Source: Candidatus Kapaibacterium sp. (GTDB lineage Bacteria > Bacteroidota > Ignavibacteria > Kapaibacteriales > UBA2268). Taken from it: a DNA stretch of 64,000 nt. The stretch is taken from contig JAONBD010000005.1 of assembly GCA_028376765.1 (NCBI GenBank), positions 1 through 64,000 on the forward strand, written 5' to 3'. Shown here piece after piece: positions 10,262 through 20,521 of this stretch; positions within the stretch are counted from its first letter, which is position 1; every line of letters starts with the position of its first letter. Under the pieces are notes generated by a model. That model saw only the letters and a list, made by a program, of their open reading frames with translations, did no database searches and was not told the DNA's origin. The translations under genes and the position numbers were made by a program.

Positions 10262-11338
10262 ATGAAAACAATTATCTTTATCATATTAGCTAATGTTTGC
10301 CTATATGGTCAAGATGTTTTCATACCAAACATAACAGTTTTAGAAAATCCTAACCCATGTGGTGGATTTGAAGATAGACGAGTAACTTTAATAGTTGATA
10401 TAGGGAAGGTTCTTCCTTCCCATCAACTTTATGGTTTTGAATTTGGAATTGAATATGATTCCACAAAAATGGTCTTTGACAATTTAATTAATCAAACTAC
10501 TTTTTTAGAATTCTTTGGCGAATCGGTTTCTGTACAAGGATCAAAACATTTTGTGACTGGTGGAGGTGCCCTTTTATCAGGTGGACCAATAAGTGGAGAC
10601 AGGCCATTATTCGCAATTTCTTTTAGATATTTTGAAGATGTTTTTGATACTACATCTATCAAATTAACTTATTTGTATATGTTAGAAGAATTTACTGGAA
10701 CTATAGATTTACTAAATATAGATTATCCAAAAATAGTACCAGAGATAGAAAGTAATACATTGCGAGATATTGACATAACAGTTAAGGACTCAATAGTATT
10801 TGATTCTACTAAACAGGTAGAAGCATCTATTATGTTATCTAGTAACAATCTAAGTAGAGTTAATAATCTTTTAATGAATATTGAAATTGATAATAATTTA
10901 TATTTATTAAAAGATGCTTACTCTGATAATAGTTCTATTTTGTTGGAAAACAATAAAATATTACTTGAAGATGTAGCTGATAACACGGTCGAGATAAAAA
11001 TTGTATTAGAACAATTAACTGATTCTGTAAATTCAAAATTAGAATTTAGTATTGAAGATGTTAATCAAAGTTCTTGTATAAATATCGATACAAAAAGTGA
11101 AACTATGTTAATTGCTTATGAGGAATTAAGTACTTTTATAAGTAATGAAGAACTAGAGATTGAAATAAGTGGCGGTTTAATTAGAAATACTAAGCGATTT
11201 GATTTAAAGATATATGATCAAATTGGCAGAGTAATATATAGCGGCAACGATAATTTAATTGCTATAAATAATAACATTGTATTTCTAGAAATAGATTTAC
11301 ACGATAAAAAGATAATAAAATCATTAATTAATTTTTAA
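10262..11338 (+). CDS. Secreted protein with cohesin-like beta-sandwich
   Basis: Signal peptide MKTIIFIILANVCLYGQ; cohesin-like DRRVTLIVDIGKV..LYGFEFGIEYDSTKMVFDN...LFAISFRYFED; degenerate sorting-domain-like C-terminus. Confidence 0.6.
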   Translation: MKTIIFIILANVCLYGQDVFIPNITVLENPNPCGGFEDRRVTLIVDIGKVLPSHQLYGFEFGIEYDSTKMVFDNLINQTTFLEFFGESVSVQGSKHFVTGGGALLSGGPISGDRPLFAISFRYFEDVFDTTSIKLTYLYMLEEFTGTIDLLNIDYPKIVPEIESNTLRDIDITVKDSIVFDSTKQVEASIMLSSNNLSRVNNLLMNIEIDNNLYLLKDAYSDNSSILLENNKILLEDVADNTVEIKIVLEQLTDSVNSKLEFSIEDVNQSSCINIDTKSETMLIAYEELSTFISNEELEIEISGGLIRNTKRFDLKIYDQIGRVIYSGNDNLIAINNNIVFLEIDLHDKKIIKSLINF

Positions 11339-11358
11339 ATAAATAACGAGGTGTCCTA

Positions 11359-14300
11359 ATGCAAGGAATTACTACAAAAACATTAAACATGAGCAAGGTT
11401 GCAATATTTGCAGCTCTTATGTTTGCTTTTTTTGGAACACCAACTAATACTAACGCTCAACCTTATTTGTACCCATCAGGTGTAAATAATATTCCTAAAA
11501 TACCAGTTCTATCTTTAACTGGAGACATGAGCGATTATGTAGAAGAATGGTATCCAGATGCAGAGATTTTAGTTCCACCAAATACTAATGGAAAGAAGAT
11601 TATCTACGTTCCAGTATTTATCCAAAATGAGTGGGAACAAAAAAACACATTTGTTAATCCTGACATCGATGAATTTGATGCGGATCCAATAACAAATTTT
11701 GAGTTTTCTTTATTGTATCATACAGGTGCTCTTAAACCAATCGGTTTAACTACTGATCATCCTGAATTGTTTACAATTACTGAAAAGCCAATGACTGATG
11801 AGCTTTGTGATGCTAAAGATTGGCATTTAAGCTATTCGATGGAAGAAACAGATGAATACAAATCATTAGTTCAGACTCCATCACAAATTGATGAAAGATA
11901 TGGTAAGAGATTAAGAATATCTGGTGTATCACCTAATAAACCATTACCAGTTCACAGTGATTTTAGAATTTTATTATATGTAATGTTCGAAATGGTCCCT
12001 AATTACAAAGCAGGTTTTGAGCCAGGTGCACAAGAGTCAGCTTTAATTATACATAATGACGAAATTAGATATAACGATTTTGATGTTACTGATGAATCTC
12101 CATTTTTAGAATATTCTGATTATTTAACAAGCATTGGTAGTGACATAAATAATTTTTACGTAACAGCTAATTGGCCAAAAGTAAAAAATACATTTGATAA
12201 TACAGATCCTAACCAACCACAACCATTTACTCCTGGTATTGGTGGAATTGAAAACTGGTCATTAAATAATTCTTCAGGGTTTCCTGATCCAATTATGCCA
12301 GGTATGATTTATGTAAAAATAATGCCATTACTTGTACCTCAATTTAGATTTTCTGTTGAAGGAAGACCTGTACCGCAAGTACTACCAACTGGTCAAATGC
12401 AATTATTTGGTGAGTCTCTAGTATATGAATATACTTTAGTAGATCCAATTACTGATATTGCTTGTACTACTAACCCTAGTAATGAGTTGCCAACTAGAGA
12501 AATTATTCTTGAAAATACAGTTTCTGGAACAAGAATTGAAAACGTTGTTATCGAAACTTCGGCTGAATGGTTAGAAGTAGAAACAAACAGACAAAAAGGA
12601 TTAGACTTTGTTCCTGATAGAACAAGATTTGATGTAATCGATTATGTTGATAACGGTACATTAAGTGATCAAGCAGTTACTGTTTTAAAAGAAAGCCCTA
12701 AAGGCGATGGTGGCAAGATTATATTAGATGTAACTTGTGACCCTAGTAAATTACCTACAGATCCAGAATTTGAAGGTGTTTACGAAGCTTATATCACTGT
12801 TAAATCAGATAACGCACTTAATAATCCTTGTAGATTAAAAGTTACATTCATTTACTATAGAGCTCCTCAAGAAGGTCAAGGCGTTGCTGGAACTGATTGT
12901 GGTGTTAATTTAGTTGTAGAAAATTCAAACAGTCCAGTAGAATCTGCAAGTTTAGTATTTGGTACGGCTGATAGAGCAACTGATGGCATTGATCCATTAT
13001 TTGGTGAGGAAGCTTACGGAACTGGTATTACTGGTTTTGGAGCAAGATTTTATTTGAAAGATAGATTCGATCAAGATATTATTACTCCTAATCCTGCTCC
13101 TAATGGTCTTTCAGACTTAGCTCCTAACGATGAAAACAGAGCTTATGATTCAAGAGATATTAGAAGTATTGATGCAAATACAGAATCAATTATATATCAC
13201 GTTAAATTTAATGAGAATGGTGATAATAACTATCCAATTACTGTTTCTTGGAACATAAAAGACTTTATCGATGGTGCTCAATATTTCATTAGAGATGTTA
13301 TCAATGGAACTAGTGAATCTAGATTATTCCCATCTGTTAATATGAGAACAGCAAATGATCCTATTAATGATAATTCTAATGACATCAGAACATTTACTAT
13401 TACAGATCAAAGAGTAAACGAATTTGTTATAGAATATACATTAAGTGATGTAGTAGATTATGTTGATGCTAATGGTGATCCTATTATTAAAGAAGGTTGG
13501 AATTTCCTTTCACTTCCTGTTAAGCCAGTTAATACTGCTTGGAATAATATCTATCCAAATGCTATTAACGAACCTATTTATTTCGTACCTAACACTTACT
13601 TATCTGAAGAAGATTTAAGAGTAGGTAGAGGTTACTTTATCAAGTATTCAAACCAAGTTGATACTAGATTTGCTGGATCTTCAATCTCTGAAATTTCGAG
13701 AGATTTACAAGATTCAACTAGAGTGTATCCTGGTGAAAATGGTAATGGTGGATGGAATACAATTGGTGCTTTATCAGTTCCAGCTTGTATCGAAGGAATT
13801 AGCTTTGATGCATTTGGTACAGAAGAACCTGATCCAGATTATACAAGAAAGTTTGGTGTTTGGAGATATAACACCAGAGCTGGTTATGAAGAAGTATCGG
13901 AATTGTTACCTGGTTTAGGTTACTTTATCAAGGTAAATGAAAACGGATATTACAAATTAGAGACTTCAAACTGTAAATCAACTCCTGCAGAAGTTGCAGC
14001 TAGAGATAATATTTATTCAAATTCTGAACTAATTAGAGTGAATGACGCTTCTGATAATTCTGGTAAAGTTTATATTTCTAGAGATGGTAATGTTAATGCA
14101 AAATCTTTTGAAATGCCTCCTAAGCCTCCAGTTCAAGTATTCGATGCAAGATTTAATACTAATACTAAATTAGTTAATACTGATGAAAGTATATTGAATC
14201 TGCAAGGTGTTACTTACCCAGTATCATTAGAAATTAATTACGCAGCTGCTAATTATGAATTTACTGATGCATTAACTGGAAGAGTATTAGGTACAATCAA

Positions 14301-14655
14301 GAAAGGTGAAAACAAGACAATTGAAATTGAGCAAACTGCTACAAATTCAATTAAAATCAACTATGATATTCCTGAATTTACTGGTCATGTTAATGTATAT
14401 CCTAACCCAGTAGACGATTTTATGGCAGTTGACTATAAAACAAATAACGAAGGTAATGTTAATATTTCATTATACAGCATGGTAGGATTAAAAGTCGCTG
14501 ACTTATTTAATGGTTACCAAAGTGCAGGCACTCATAACTTGTCTGTTGATGGTGGAGTATTTAACTTGAATCAATTAGCTGAAGGTAGATATATCTTGAA
14601 AATCACTACAGTCGATGGTGATATTACAGCTATGGTAAATGTTTTAAGAAAGTAA
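11359..14655 (+). CDS. Large secreted T9SS cargo protein
   Basis: Signal peptide; GWNFLSLPV motif; C-terminal VNVYPNPVDDFMAVDYKTNNEGNVNISLYSMVGLKV...GRYILKITTVDGDITAMVNVLRK. Confidence 0.8.
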   Translation: MQGITTKTLNMSKVAIFAALMFAFFGTPTNTNAQPYLYPSGVNNIPKIPVLSLTGDMSDYVEEWYPDAEILVPPNTNGKKIIYVPVFIQNEWEQKNTFVNPDIDEFDADPITNFEFSLLYHTGALKPIGLTTDHPELFTITEKPMTDELCDAKDWHLSYSMEETDEYKSLVQTPSQIDERYGKRLRISGVSPNKPLPVHSDFRILLYVMFEMVPNYKAGFEPGAQESALIIHNDEIRYNDFDVTDESPFLEYSDYLTSIGSDINNFYVTANWPKVKNTFDNTDPNQPQPFTPGIGGIENWSLNNSSGFPDPIMPGMIYVKIMPLLVPQFRFSVEGRPVPQVLPTGQMQLFGESLVYEYTLVDPITDIACTTNPSNELPTREIILENTVSGTRIENVVIETSAEWLEVETNRQKGLDFVPDRTRFDVIDYVDNGTLSDQAVTVLKESPKGDGGKIILDVTCDPSKLPTDPEFEGVYEAYITVKSDNALNNPCRLKVTFIYYRAPQEGQGVAGTDCGVNLVVENSNSPVESASLVFGTADRATDGIDPLFGEEAYGTGITGFGARFYLKDRFDQDIITPNPAPNGLSDLAPNDENRAYDSRDIRSIDANTESIIYHVKFNENGDNNYPITVSWNIKDFIDGAQYFIRDVINGTSESRLFPSVNMRTANDPINDNSNDIRTFTITDQRVNEFVIEYTLSDVVDYVDANGDPIIKEGWNFLSLPVKPVNTAWNNIYPNAINEPIYFVPNTYLSEEDLRVGRGYFIKYSNQVDTRFAGSSISEISRDLQDSTRVYPGENGNGGWNTIGALSVPACIEGISFDAFGTEEPDPDYTRKFGVWRYNTRAGYEEVSELLPGLGYFIKVNENGYYKLETSNCKSTPAEVAARDNIYSNSELIRVNDASDNSGKVYISRDGNVNAKSFEMPPKPPVQVFDARFNTNTKLVNTDESILNLQGVTYPVSLEINYAAANYEFTDALTGRVLGTIKKGENKTIEIEQTATNSIKINYDIPEFTGHVNVYPNPVDDFMAVDYKTNNEGNVNISLYSMVGLKVADLFNGYQSAGTHNLSVDGGVFNLNQLAEGRYILKITTVDGDITAMVNVLRK

Positions 14656-14680
14656 TTTAAATTACTTGAATCTTTTCATA

Positions 14681-14716
14681 ATGGACAGGCCAAAAAAATT
14701 GGTCTGTCCATTTATT
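14681..14716 (+). terminator. Intrinsic terminator
   Basis: ATGGACAGGCC-aaaaaaatt-GGTCTGTCCAT followed by a T-rich tract. Confidence 0.75.
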
Positions 14717-14732
14717 ATTTAAGGAATAATTT

Positions 14733-15488
14733 ATGAAAGCGATATACATACTATTATTTATATCATCAGTATTGTATTCACAGAAATCAAATACAGTTAG
14801 TATTTGGGGAGAAACAGATACAGGAATTATTTCAACTCCTGTAGTATTAGGATTAAATTCTGAAGCTACAACTGGTCTTGATAAAGGCCTAGAAGTTGAA
14901 ATATTTCCTGCTAAACCTCCAGGAGATTATGGCGTGCTCTGCTGGTTGAATTATTTTGATGAAACACAAAATGCTCAAGTGTGGTCGTATACAGATTTAA
15001 TTCCATACATAGATACAAAATTCTATTATGAACATAAGTTAGATGTAAATCTTGATTATGGAAGACCTTATACACTTAAATGGGATAATATGAAGGATCT
15101 TGCAGATTCTGCTTATTTATCTTTGGGTGGAGATTTTATTAAAATAGATATGTTAGAAAATCAAAGCTATTACTCATCAAATGAAAATGTTAGTACTTGG
15201 AATTTTGTTGTTAAGATTTGGTACAATACTGAACTAATAAATCAAATCAATATCTCAGAGCAAAATGGAAATATATTGTATCCAACACTTGCAAAAGATG
15301 TTATTAATATCAATAATTATAATCAATTTAAAAGGATTGATCTTATATCAATAGATGGAAAAACAGTAATATCTACTAAGCCTATCCAAACAATAAGTAT
15401 CGCTAATCTTAAATCTGGGATATATTTTGTAAATCTCTTTAAAGAAGATGGCAATGTAATTGCAGAACAAATATTAGTAATTAAATAA
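14733..15488 (+). CDS. Small secreted T9SS-sorted protein
   Basis: Signal peptide; C-terminal GNILYPTLAKDVININN...IDLISIDGKTV...SGIYFVNLFKEDGNVIAEQILVIK. Confidence 0.7.
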   Translation: MKAIYILLFISSVLYSQKSNTVSIWGETDTGIISTPVVLGLNSEATTGLDKGLEVEIFPAKPPGDYGVLCWLNYFDETQNAQVWSYTDLIPYIDTKFYYEHKLDVNLDYGRPYTLKWDNMKDLADSAYLSLGGDFIKIDMLENQSYYSSNENVSTWNFVVKIWYNTELINQINISEQNGNILYPTLAKDVININNYNQFKRIDLISIDGKTVISTKPIQTISIANLKSGIYFVNLFKEDGNVIAEQILVIK

Positions 15489-15513
15489 TTCATTAACTGT
15501 TATTAAAAAGTAA

Positions 15514-16503
15514 GTGGAAAAGAAACACGAAAATAAAAATAGATATAATAAGAAAATTGATAGAACAAGACCGGATCAAGTTCAAATATCTGTAGTGATA
15601 CCACTACTCAATGAAGAAGAATCGTTAAAAGAATTATCAAAAAAATTAGCAATTCATTTAAAAGATAGTGCTGGAGATCAATGGGAAGTTATATTTATTG
15701 ATGATGGTTCTACTGATAATTCGTTCCGAATATTAAAAGAAATCAATAAGACAGATAAAAGATATAGAGCAGTAAGATTTAGACGTAATTATGGCAAAGC
15801 AGCAGCCCTTCAAATTGGATTTAATAAAGCCAGAGGGAATGTAATAATTACAATGGATGCAGATTTACAAGATGATCCAGCTGAAATAAAAAATCTTGTT
15901 GCCAAATTAAAAGATGGTTACGATTTAGTATCAGGTTGGAAGAAAAAACGATATGACCCTATTTCTAAAACTTTTCCTTCCAGAATATTTAATTCAATGG
16001 TTTCTACCGCAACAGGTATTAAATTGCATGACTTTAATTGTGGTTTAAAAGGATATAGAAAAGAAGCAGCTAAGTCATTGAACCTTTACGGGGAAATGCA
16101 CAGGTTTACGCCTGCATTAGCTCACCATGATGGTTTCAAGGTAACTGAAATAGTAGTTCAGCATCATCCGAGAAAATATGGTGCGTCTAAGTTTGGACCT
16201 TACCGCATGGTTAAAGGTTTTTTAGATCTAATAACTGTTACTTTTTTAACTAGATTTATGAAAAAACCAATGCACTTTTTTGGAGCGTTAGGTATTTTAT
16301 TAATTCTTGCTGGAACAGGTTTAGATTTATATTTGAGTATTGAATGGGTACTTGGTAATACATATTTGAACAATCGACCATTATTATTTTTGGGGATTGT
16401 ACTTATCATTGTAGGAGTTCAATCAGTTTCTATGGGACTAATTGGTGAAATGATGGTAAAAAACACAGAAAAGAAAATCTATAGCATAAGAGAGTATTTA
16501 TGA
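15514..16503 (+). CDS. Glycosyltransferase family 2, DPM1/GtrB-like membrane protein
   Basis: SVVIPLLNEEESLKEL, FIDDGSTDNS, MDADLQDDP, two C-terminal TM helices; GTG start. Confidence 0.85.
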   Translation: MEKKHENKNRYNKKIDRTRPDQVQISVVIPLLNEEESLKELSKKLAIHLKDSAGDQWEVIFIDDGSTDNSFRILKEINKTDKRYRAVRFRRNYGKAAALQIGFNKARGNVIITMDADLQDDPAEIKNLVAKLKDGYDLVSGWKKKRYDPISKTFPSRIFNSMVSTATGIKLHDFNCGLKGYRKEAAKSLNLYGEMHRFTPALAHHDGFKVTEIVVQHHPRKYGASKFGPYRMVKGFLDLITVTFLTRFMKKPMHFFGALGILLILAGTGLDLYLSIEWVLGNTYLNNRPLLFLGIVLIIVGVQSVSMGLIGEMMVKNTEKKIYSIREYL

Positions 16504-17225
16504 AAATTATTATAATAATATTTTTAATTAGTTGTATCACAAGCTTTTCTAAGCTAAGACAAAGCTATGAATATAGCAATAGATTTTCTTATGCATTAGG
16601 ACTAAAAACTAATTTAATAGCTGATCGTGGTCATCCAGCTAGAATTCCCTTAAGAGAATCTGGTGGCGGTGGGTTAAGATTAATGCAATCAGGTTTAGAA
16701 GCAAAGTCAACAATATATCTTGATAAAGATAGCAGATATAGAATTCCTATTGTAATTGACTATGTAAGATGGAAATCTACAGAAACAATTACATTTTCTG
16801 ATGTTGCTCTTCAATTTAAAAATCAAGTAAATGTAGTTACTTTTTCTTCTGGTTTCCATTACGCATTTGCTTACTTTTACAACTCTAATGCCTGGATATA
16901 TAGCGGTTTAGAATTTACTGGTAATTATTTTCATAACTCACAATATAGGTATAGAGAAATAGATAATCTTGATAATTCTTCGGTATTTGAAATAAACCGA
17001 GAGCCTAAAAATAATATTTGGAGATTTGGAACAAACCTAAGATTGGGAATGGAAGCTGAACTTGAAAAAAGATTAATGATTAATTTTAGTTTAAATTTAC
17101 ATATTGTAAATTTAATAGGTAGAGATGATAACGTTGGACAATTATTAGTTGTAAGTACTTTAGATAAAAAAGAAGATTTTTTACCTTTGTTCAATATATC
17201 ACTTATGTTGCAATATAGGATTTAA
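16500..17225 (+). CDS. Outer-membrane beta-barrel-like hypothetical protein
   Basis: Signal peptide and alternating beta-strand pattern; ATGA overlap with the upstream CDS. Confidence 0.5.
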   Translation: MKIIIIIFLISCITSFSKLRQSYEYSNRFSYALGLKTNLIADRGHPARIPLRESGGGGLRLMQSGLEAKSTIYLDKDSRYRIPIVIDYVRWKSTETITFSDVALQFKNQVNVVTFSSGFHYAFAYFYNSNAWIYSGLEFTGNYFHNSQYRYREIDNLDNSSVFEINREPKNNIWRFGTNLRLGMEAELEKRLMINFSLNLHIVNLIGRDDNVGQLLVVSTLDKKEDFLPLFNISLMLQYRI

Positions 17226-17231
17226 TTTATA

Positions 17232-18260
17232 ATGATTTATAGAGCAAAAGCCCCGTTAAGGTTGGGTCTCGCAGGTGGGGGAACTGATGTAAGTCCATAT
17301 TCTGATGAATTTGGTGGTGCAATATTAAATTCTACAATTAGCTTATATGCATACGCCTCAATAAAAGAAACTAATGATGGTAAAATCAAATTCAGTGCTA
17401 TGGATAGAGGCGAAAGTGCTATTGTCGATTCTAAGAATGAACTTGAAATTAATGGTGAATTAGATTTACTAAAAGGTGTTTATAACAGAATAGTAAAAGA
17501 TTTCACAAAGAAAAAATTATCTTTTGAATTAACTACCTGGGTTGATGCGCCAGCTGGATCTGGTCTTGGAACTTCATCTACATTAACTGTTGCAATCCTT
17601 GGGGCTTTTGTAGAATGGTTGAATTTGCCACTGGGTGAATACGATATTTCACATTTAGCTTATGAAATTGAAAGATTAGATTTGAATATGGCGGGCGGTA
17701 AGCAAGATCAATATGCTGCTACTTTTGGCGGTTTCAATTTTATGGAATTTTATAAAAATGACAAAGTAATTGTAAACCCATTAAGAGTTAAAAAAGAATA
17801 TATAAACGAATTAAATTTTAATTTACTTTTATACTATACAGGTACTAGCAGACTTTCTGGGAAAATAATTGACTCTCAAACTATGAATGTTATTAATAAA
17901 GAAAAGAAATCTCTCGAAGGAATGCATAAGCTAAAAGAACAAGCTATAAAAATGAAGGAATCTGTTCTCCGTGGTGAAATTAATAATGTTGGGGAGATAT
18001 TAGATTTTGGTTGGAAGTATAAAAAACAGCTTGCCAAGGAAATTTCAAACCCTGTAATTGATGATATGTATAATGCAGCTAAAAGCGCAGGAGCTCTAGG
18101 TGGTAAAATATCTGGTGCTGGTGGCGGTGGGTTTATGATGTTCTTCTGCCCTCAGAACACTAGATATAATGTCATAAATGCATTAAAAGAATATGGTGGG
18201 GAATTTCGTAGATATATGTTTACAAAAAATGGAATGAATTCGTGGAGAACCAACACATAG
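17232..18260 (+). CDS. hddA: GHMP-family sugar kinase, D-glycero-alpha-D-manno-heptose 7-phosphate kinase-like
   Basis: RAKAPLRLGLAGGGTDVSPYSDEFGGAILN; DAPAGSGLGTSS; GGKISGAGGGGF. Confidence 0.8.
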   Translation: MIYRAKAPLRLGLAGGGTDVSPYSDEFGGAILNSTISLYAYASIKETNDGKIKFSAMDRGESAIVDSKNELEINGELDLLKGVYNRIVKDFTKKKLSFELTTWVDAPAGSGLGTSSTLTVAILGAFVEWLNLPLGEYDISHLAYEIERLDLNMAGGKQDQYAATFGGFNFMEFYKNDKVIVNPLRVKKEYINELNFNLLLYYTGTSRLSGKIIDSQTMNVINKEKKSLEGMHKLKEQAIKMKESVLRGEINNVGEILDFGWKYKKQLAKEISNPVIDDMYNAAKSAGALGGKISGAGGGGFMMFFCPQNTRYNVINALKEYGGEFRRYMFTKNGMNSWRTNT

Positions 18261-18970
18261 ACACAGCAATTGTTCTTGCTGGAGGACTAGGCACAAGGTT
18301 AAAATCTGTTGTGAGTGATAAAGCAAAACCAATGGCAGATATAAATGGAAAACCATTTATTAGTTATTTAATTGAATTGCTTAAAGTCAATAGTATTAAA
18401 AAAATCATTTTTTGTGTTGGGTATCTACACGATACCGTCTTGAAGTACTTTAATGAGATTGATATTGAGGGTATTGATATTCTTTTTTCAATTGAAGATG
18501 AACCCTTAGGTACTGGCGGTGCTATTAAACTAGCAATCAATAATTTTAAAATTAAATCGGATGTACTAGTACTAAATGGTGATTCAATATTCCTTTTTAA
18601 TATCAAAGACTTAATTAAAAACCATTTTAATTTGAAATCTAAATTAACTCTATCATTAAAACAAATGCAAAATCCATATAGATATGGTACAATAGAGTTA
18701 AGTAATAAGAATGAAATAATTAAATTCAATGAAAAACAAGACATAAAAAGTGGTTTAATTAACTGTGGTGTCTACTGTTTGAATCCTGTTATATTTGATA
18801 AAGTAAACACAAATATTTTTTCTTTTGAAAAAGATATTATGGAAACTAGAGTAGATAGTGATGAATTTTATGGGATAGAATACAATGGATATTTTATTGA
18901 TATTGGTTTACCCGAGTCGTATCAAGTTGCTCAAGACAAGCTCCAAACAGAGCTATCAAAATATCTATAA
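18242..18970 (+). CDS. hddC: Sugar-1-phosphate nucleotidyltransferase, heptose-1-phosphate guanylyltransferase-like
   Basis: IVLAGGLGTRLKSVVSDKAKPMADINGKPFISYL; LNGDSIF; partner of the upstream GHMP kinase; GTG start with 19-nt overlap. Confidence 0.75.
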   Translation: MENQHIDTAIVLAGGLGTRLKSVVSDKAKPMADINGKPFISYLIELLKVNSIKKIIFCVGYLHDTVLKYFNEIDIEGIDILFSIEDEPLGTGGAIKLAINNFKIKSDVLVLNGDSIFLFNIKDLIKNHFNLKSKLTLSLKQMQNPYRYGTIELSNKNEIIKFNEKQDIKSGLINCGVYCLNPVIFDKVNTNIFSFEKDIMETRVDSDEFYGIEYNGYFIDIGLPESYQVAQDKLQTELSKYL

Positions 18971-19099
18971 TGTCCCATTATATATTACTTGATTATAAAA
19001 TAATACAAGGGCGATAAAGTTTGCAACCTTGAATTAAGAAAATTCCTTAACTTTGATTAATTATAAGTAAATCTTCCATCATATATCCAGTTAAAAATT

Positions 19100-20521
19100 T
19101 TGGCACGTAAAATAAAAAAAGAAGTAATCAACACACTTGAAATCGAAAGCATTGGCTTTAATGGTGTTTCTATTGCACGAAAAGATGAAAAAGTTCACTT
19201 TGTTAAGGGTGGTGTCCCAGGTGATAAGGTAAGCGCACTTCAAATAAGAAAAAAGAAATCTTATACGGAAAGTCTTTTGCTAGAGATTTTAGAACCATCA
19301 GAAAATAGGATAGAACCAAAGTGTAAATATTTTGGAACTTGTGGTGGTTGCAGCTGGCAAAATATGCCATATCAGTACCAACTTGATTGGAAGAAAAAAC
19401 ATGTTGAAGATGCTTTTTTTAGGCAAAATCATTTTGATAAATTTGAAGTAAACCCAACTATGGGGTCTCCAAAGCAATTCAATTATAGAAATAAAATGGA
19501 ATTTTCTTTTGGAAATTCCAGATGGTTAACCAAGCAAGAGATTAGTAGCGAAGATGATAACATCAATAGAAAATTTGCCTTTGGAATGCATATTCCAGGT
19601 AGATTTGATAAAATTTTAGATTTAGAATTTTGCCATATTAGCGATCCATTAAACGAATTTATTTTAAATACCTCTCGTGATTTAGCTCTAGAATACAATA
19701 TTAGTGGTTATGATAGAAAGCATAATACAGGATTCTTACGCAACTTTATTATTAGATCAGGATCTGATGGTGCCGAGCTACTAGCAATAATTATTACAAA
19801 CAATATCGAAACGGAAGATCAAAAAATATTTATTGAAAAATTATCAGAAGCACTTTCTACACAGGATAAAATTAGTGGTTTTATCCATGCGATTAATTCA
19901 ACTAAATCACCAGTTAGGATTGAATCATCAAACCAAAAATTTGGTAGAGATCATATTTTTCAAGAAATATTAGATATTAATTTCAGAATATCGCCTTTCA
20001 GTTTTTTCCAAACTAATTCCTTTCAATTAAATAATTTCATTGGAAAAATTCTTGAAATTTCCAGTTTAAAAGCTGATGAAATTGTTTGGGATTTATATTG
20101 TGGAACTGGTTCTATCTCACTTCCAGCTTCTAAACATTGTAAAAAAATAATTGGATTTGAACTTGTAGAAAGTTCGATCAATGATGCAAAAGTAAATGCA
20201 GATTTGAACTCAATATCAAATACTGAGTTTCATGTTGCAGATTTACATGAAGCAGAAATTCCGAAGCTATTGGGTACAATAGATCAACCCGATAAAGTTA
20301 TTGTAGACCCTCCAAGAGCTGGTATGCATAAAAATTTAATAGAGCATTTACTTAATATAAAACCAAAACAAATCATTTATGTTAGTTGCAACCCAATGAC
20401 ACAAGCTCGGGATTGCGAACTAATGAAAGAATGTTATGACATCAAATATGCTCAACCAGTAGATATGTTTCCGCATACTTACCATATTGAAAACATTGTT
20501 CTTATGGAATTGAAGAGTTAA
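19100..20521 (+). CDS. rlmD: 23S rRNA (uracil-C5)-methyltransferase RlmD family
   Basis: TRAM-like N-terminus; Fe-S motif CKYFGTCGGCSWQ; WDLYCGTGSISLP; DPPRAGMH; YVSCNPMTQARD; TTG start. Confidence 0.85.
   Translation: MARKIKKEVINTLEIESIGFNGVSIARKDEKVHFVKGGVPGDKVSALQIRKKKSYTESLLLEILEPSENRIEPKCKYFGTCGGCSWQNMPYQYQLDWKKKHVEDAFFRQNHFDKFEVNPTMGSPKQFNYRNKMEFSFGNSRWLTKQEISSEDDNINRKFAFGMHIPGRFDKILDLEFCHISDPLNEFILNTSRDLALEYNISGYDRKHNTGFLRNFIIRSGSDGAELLAIIITNNIETEDQKIFIEKLSEALSTQDKISGFIHAINSTKSPVRIESSNQKFGRDHIFQEILDINFRISPFSFFQTNSFQLNNFIGKILEISSLKADEIVWDLYCGTGSISLPASKHCKKIIGFELVESSINDAKVNADLNSISNTEFHVADLHEAEIPKLLGTIDQPDKVIVDPPRAGMHKNLIEHLLNIKPKQIIYVSCNPMTQARDCELMKECYDIKYAQPVDMFPHTYHIENIVLMELKS

Noticed and set aside
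13658-13918. 86-aa alternate-frame ORF inside the 1098-aa secreted protein gene
   Set aside because: Fully nested in a well-supported CDS, no motif or RBS.
18364-18744. 126-aa antisense ORF within hddC
   Set aside because: Opposite clear nucleotidyltransferase motifs; no independent support.
19010-19022. GGCGATAA/TAAAGTTT strings resembling sigma-28 elements before rlmD
   Set aside because: Elements overlap in the wrong order and neither has a partner at 11-nt spacing.
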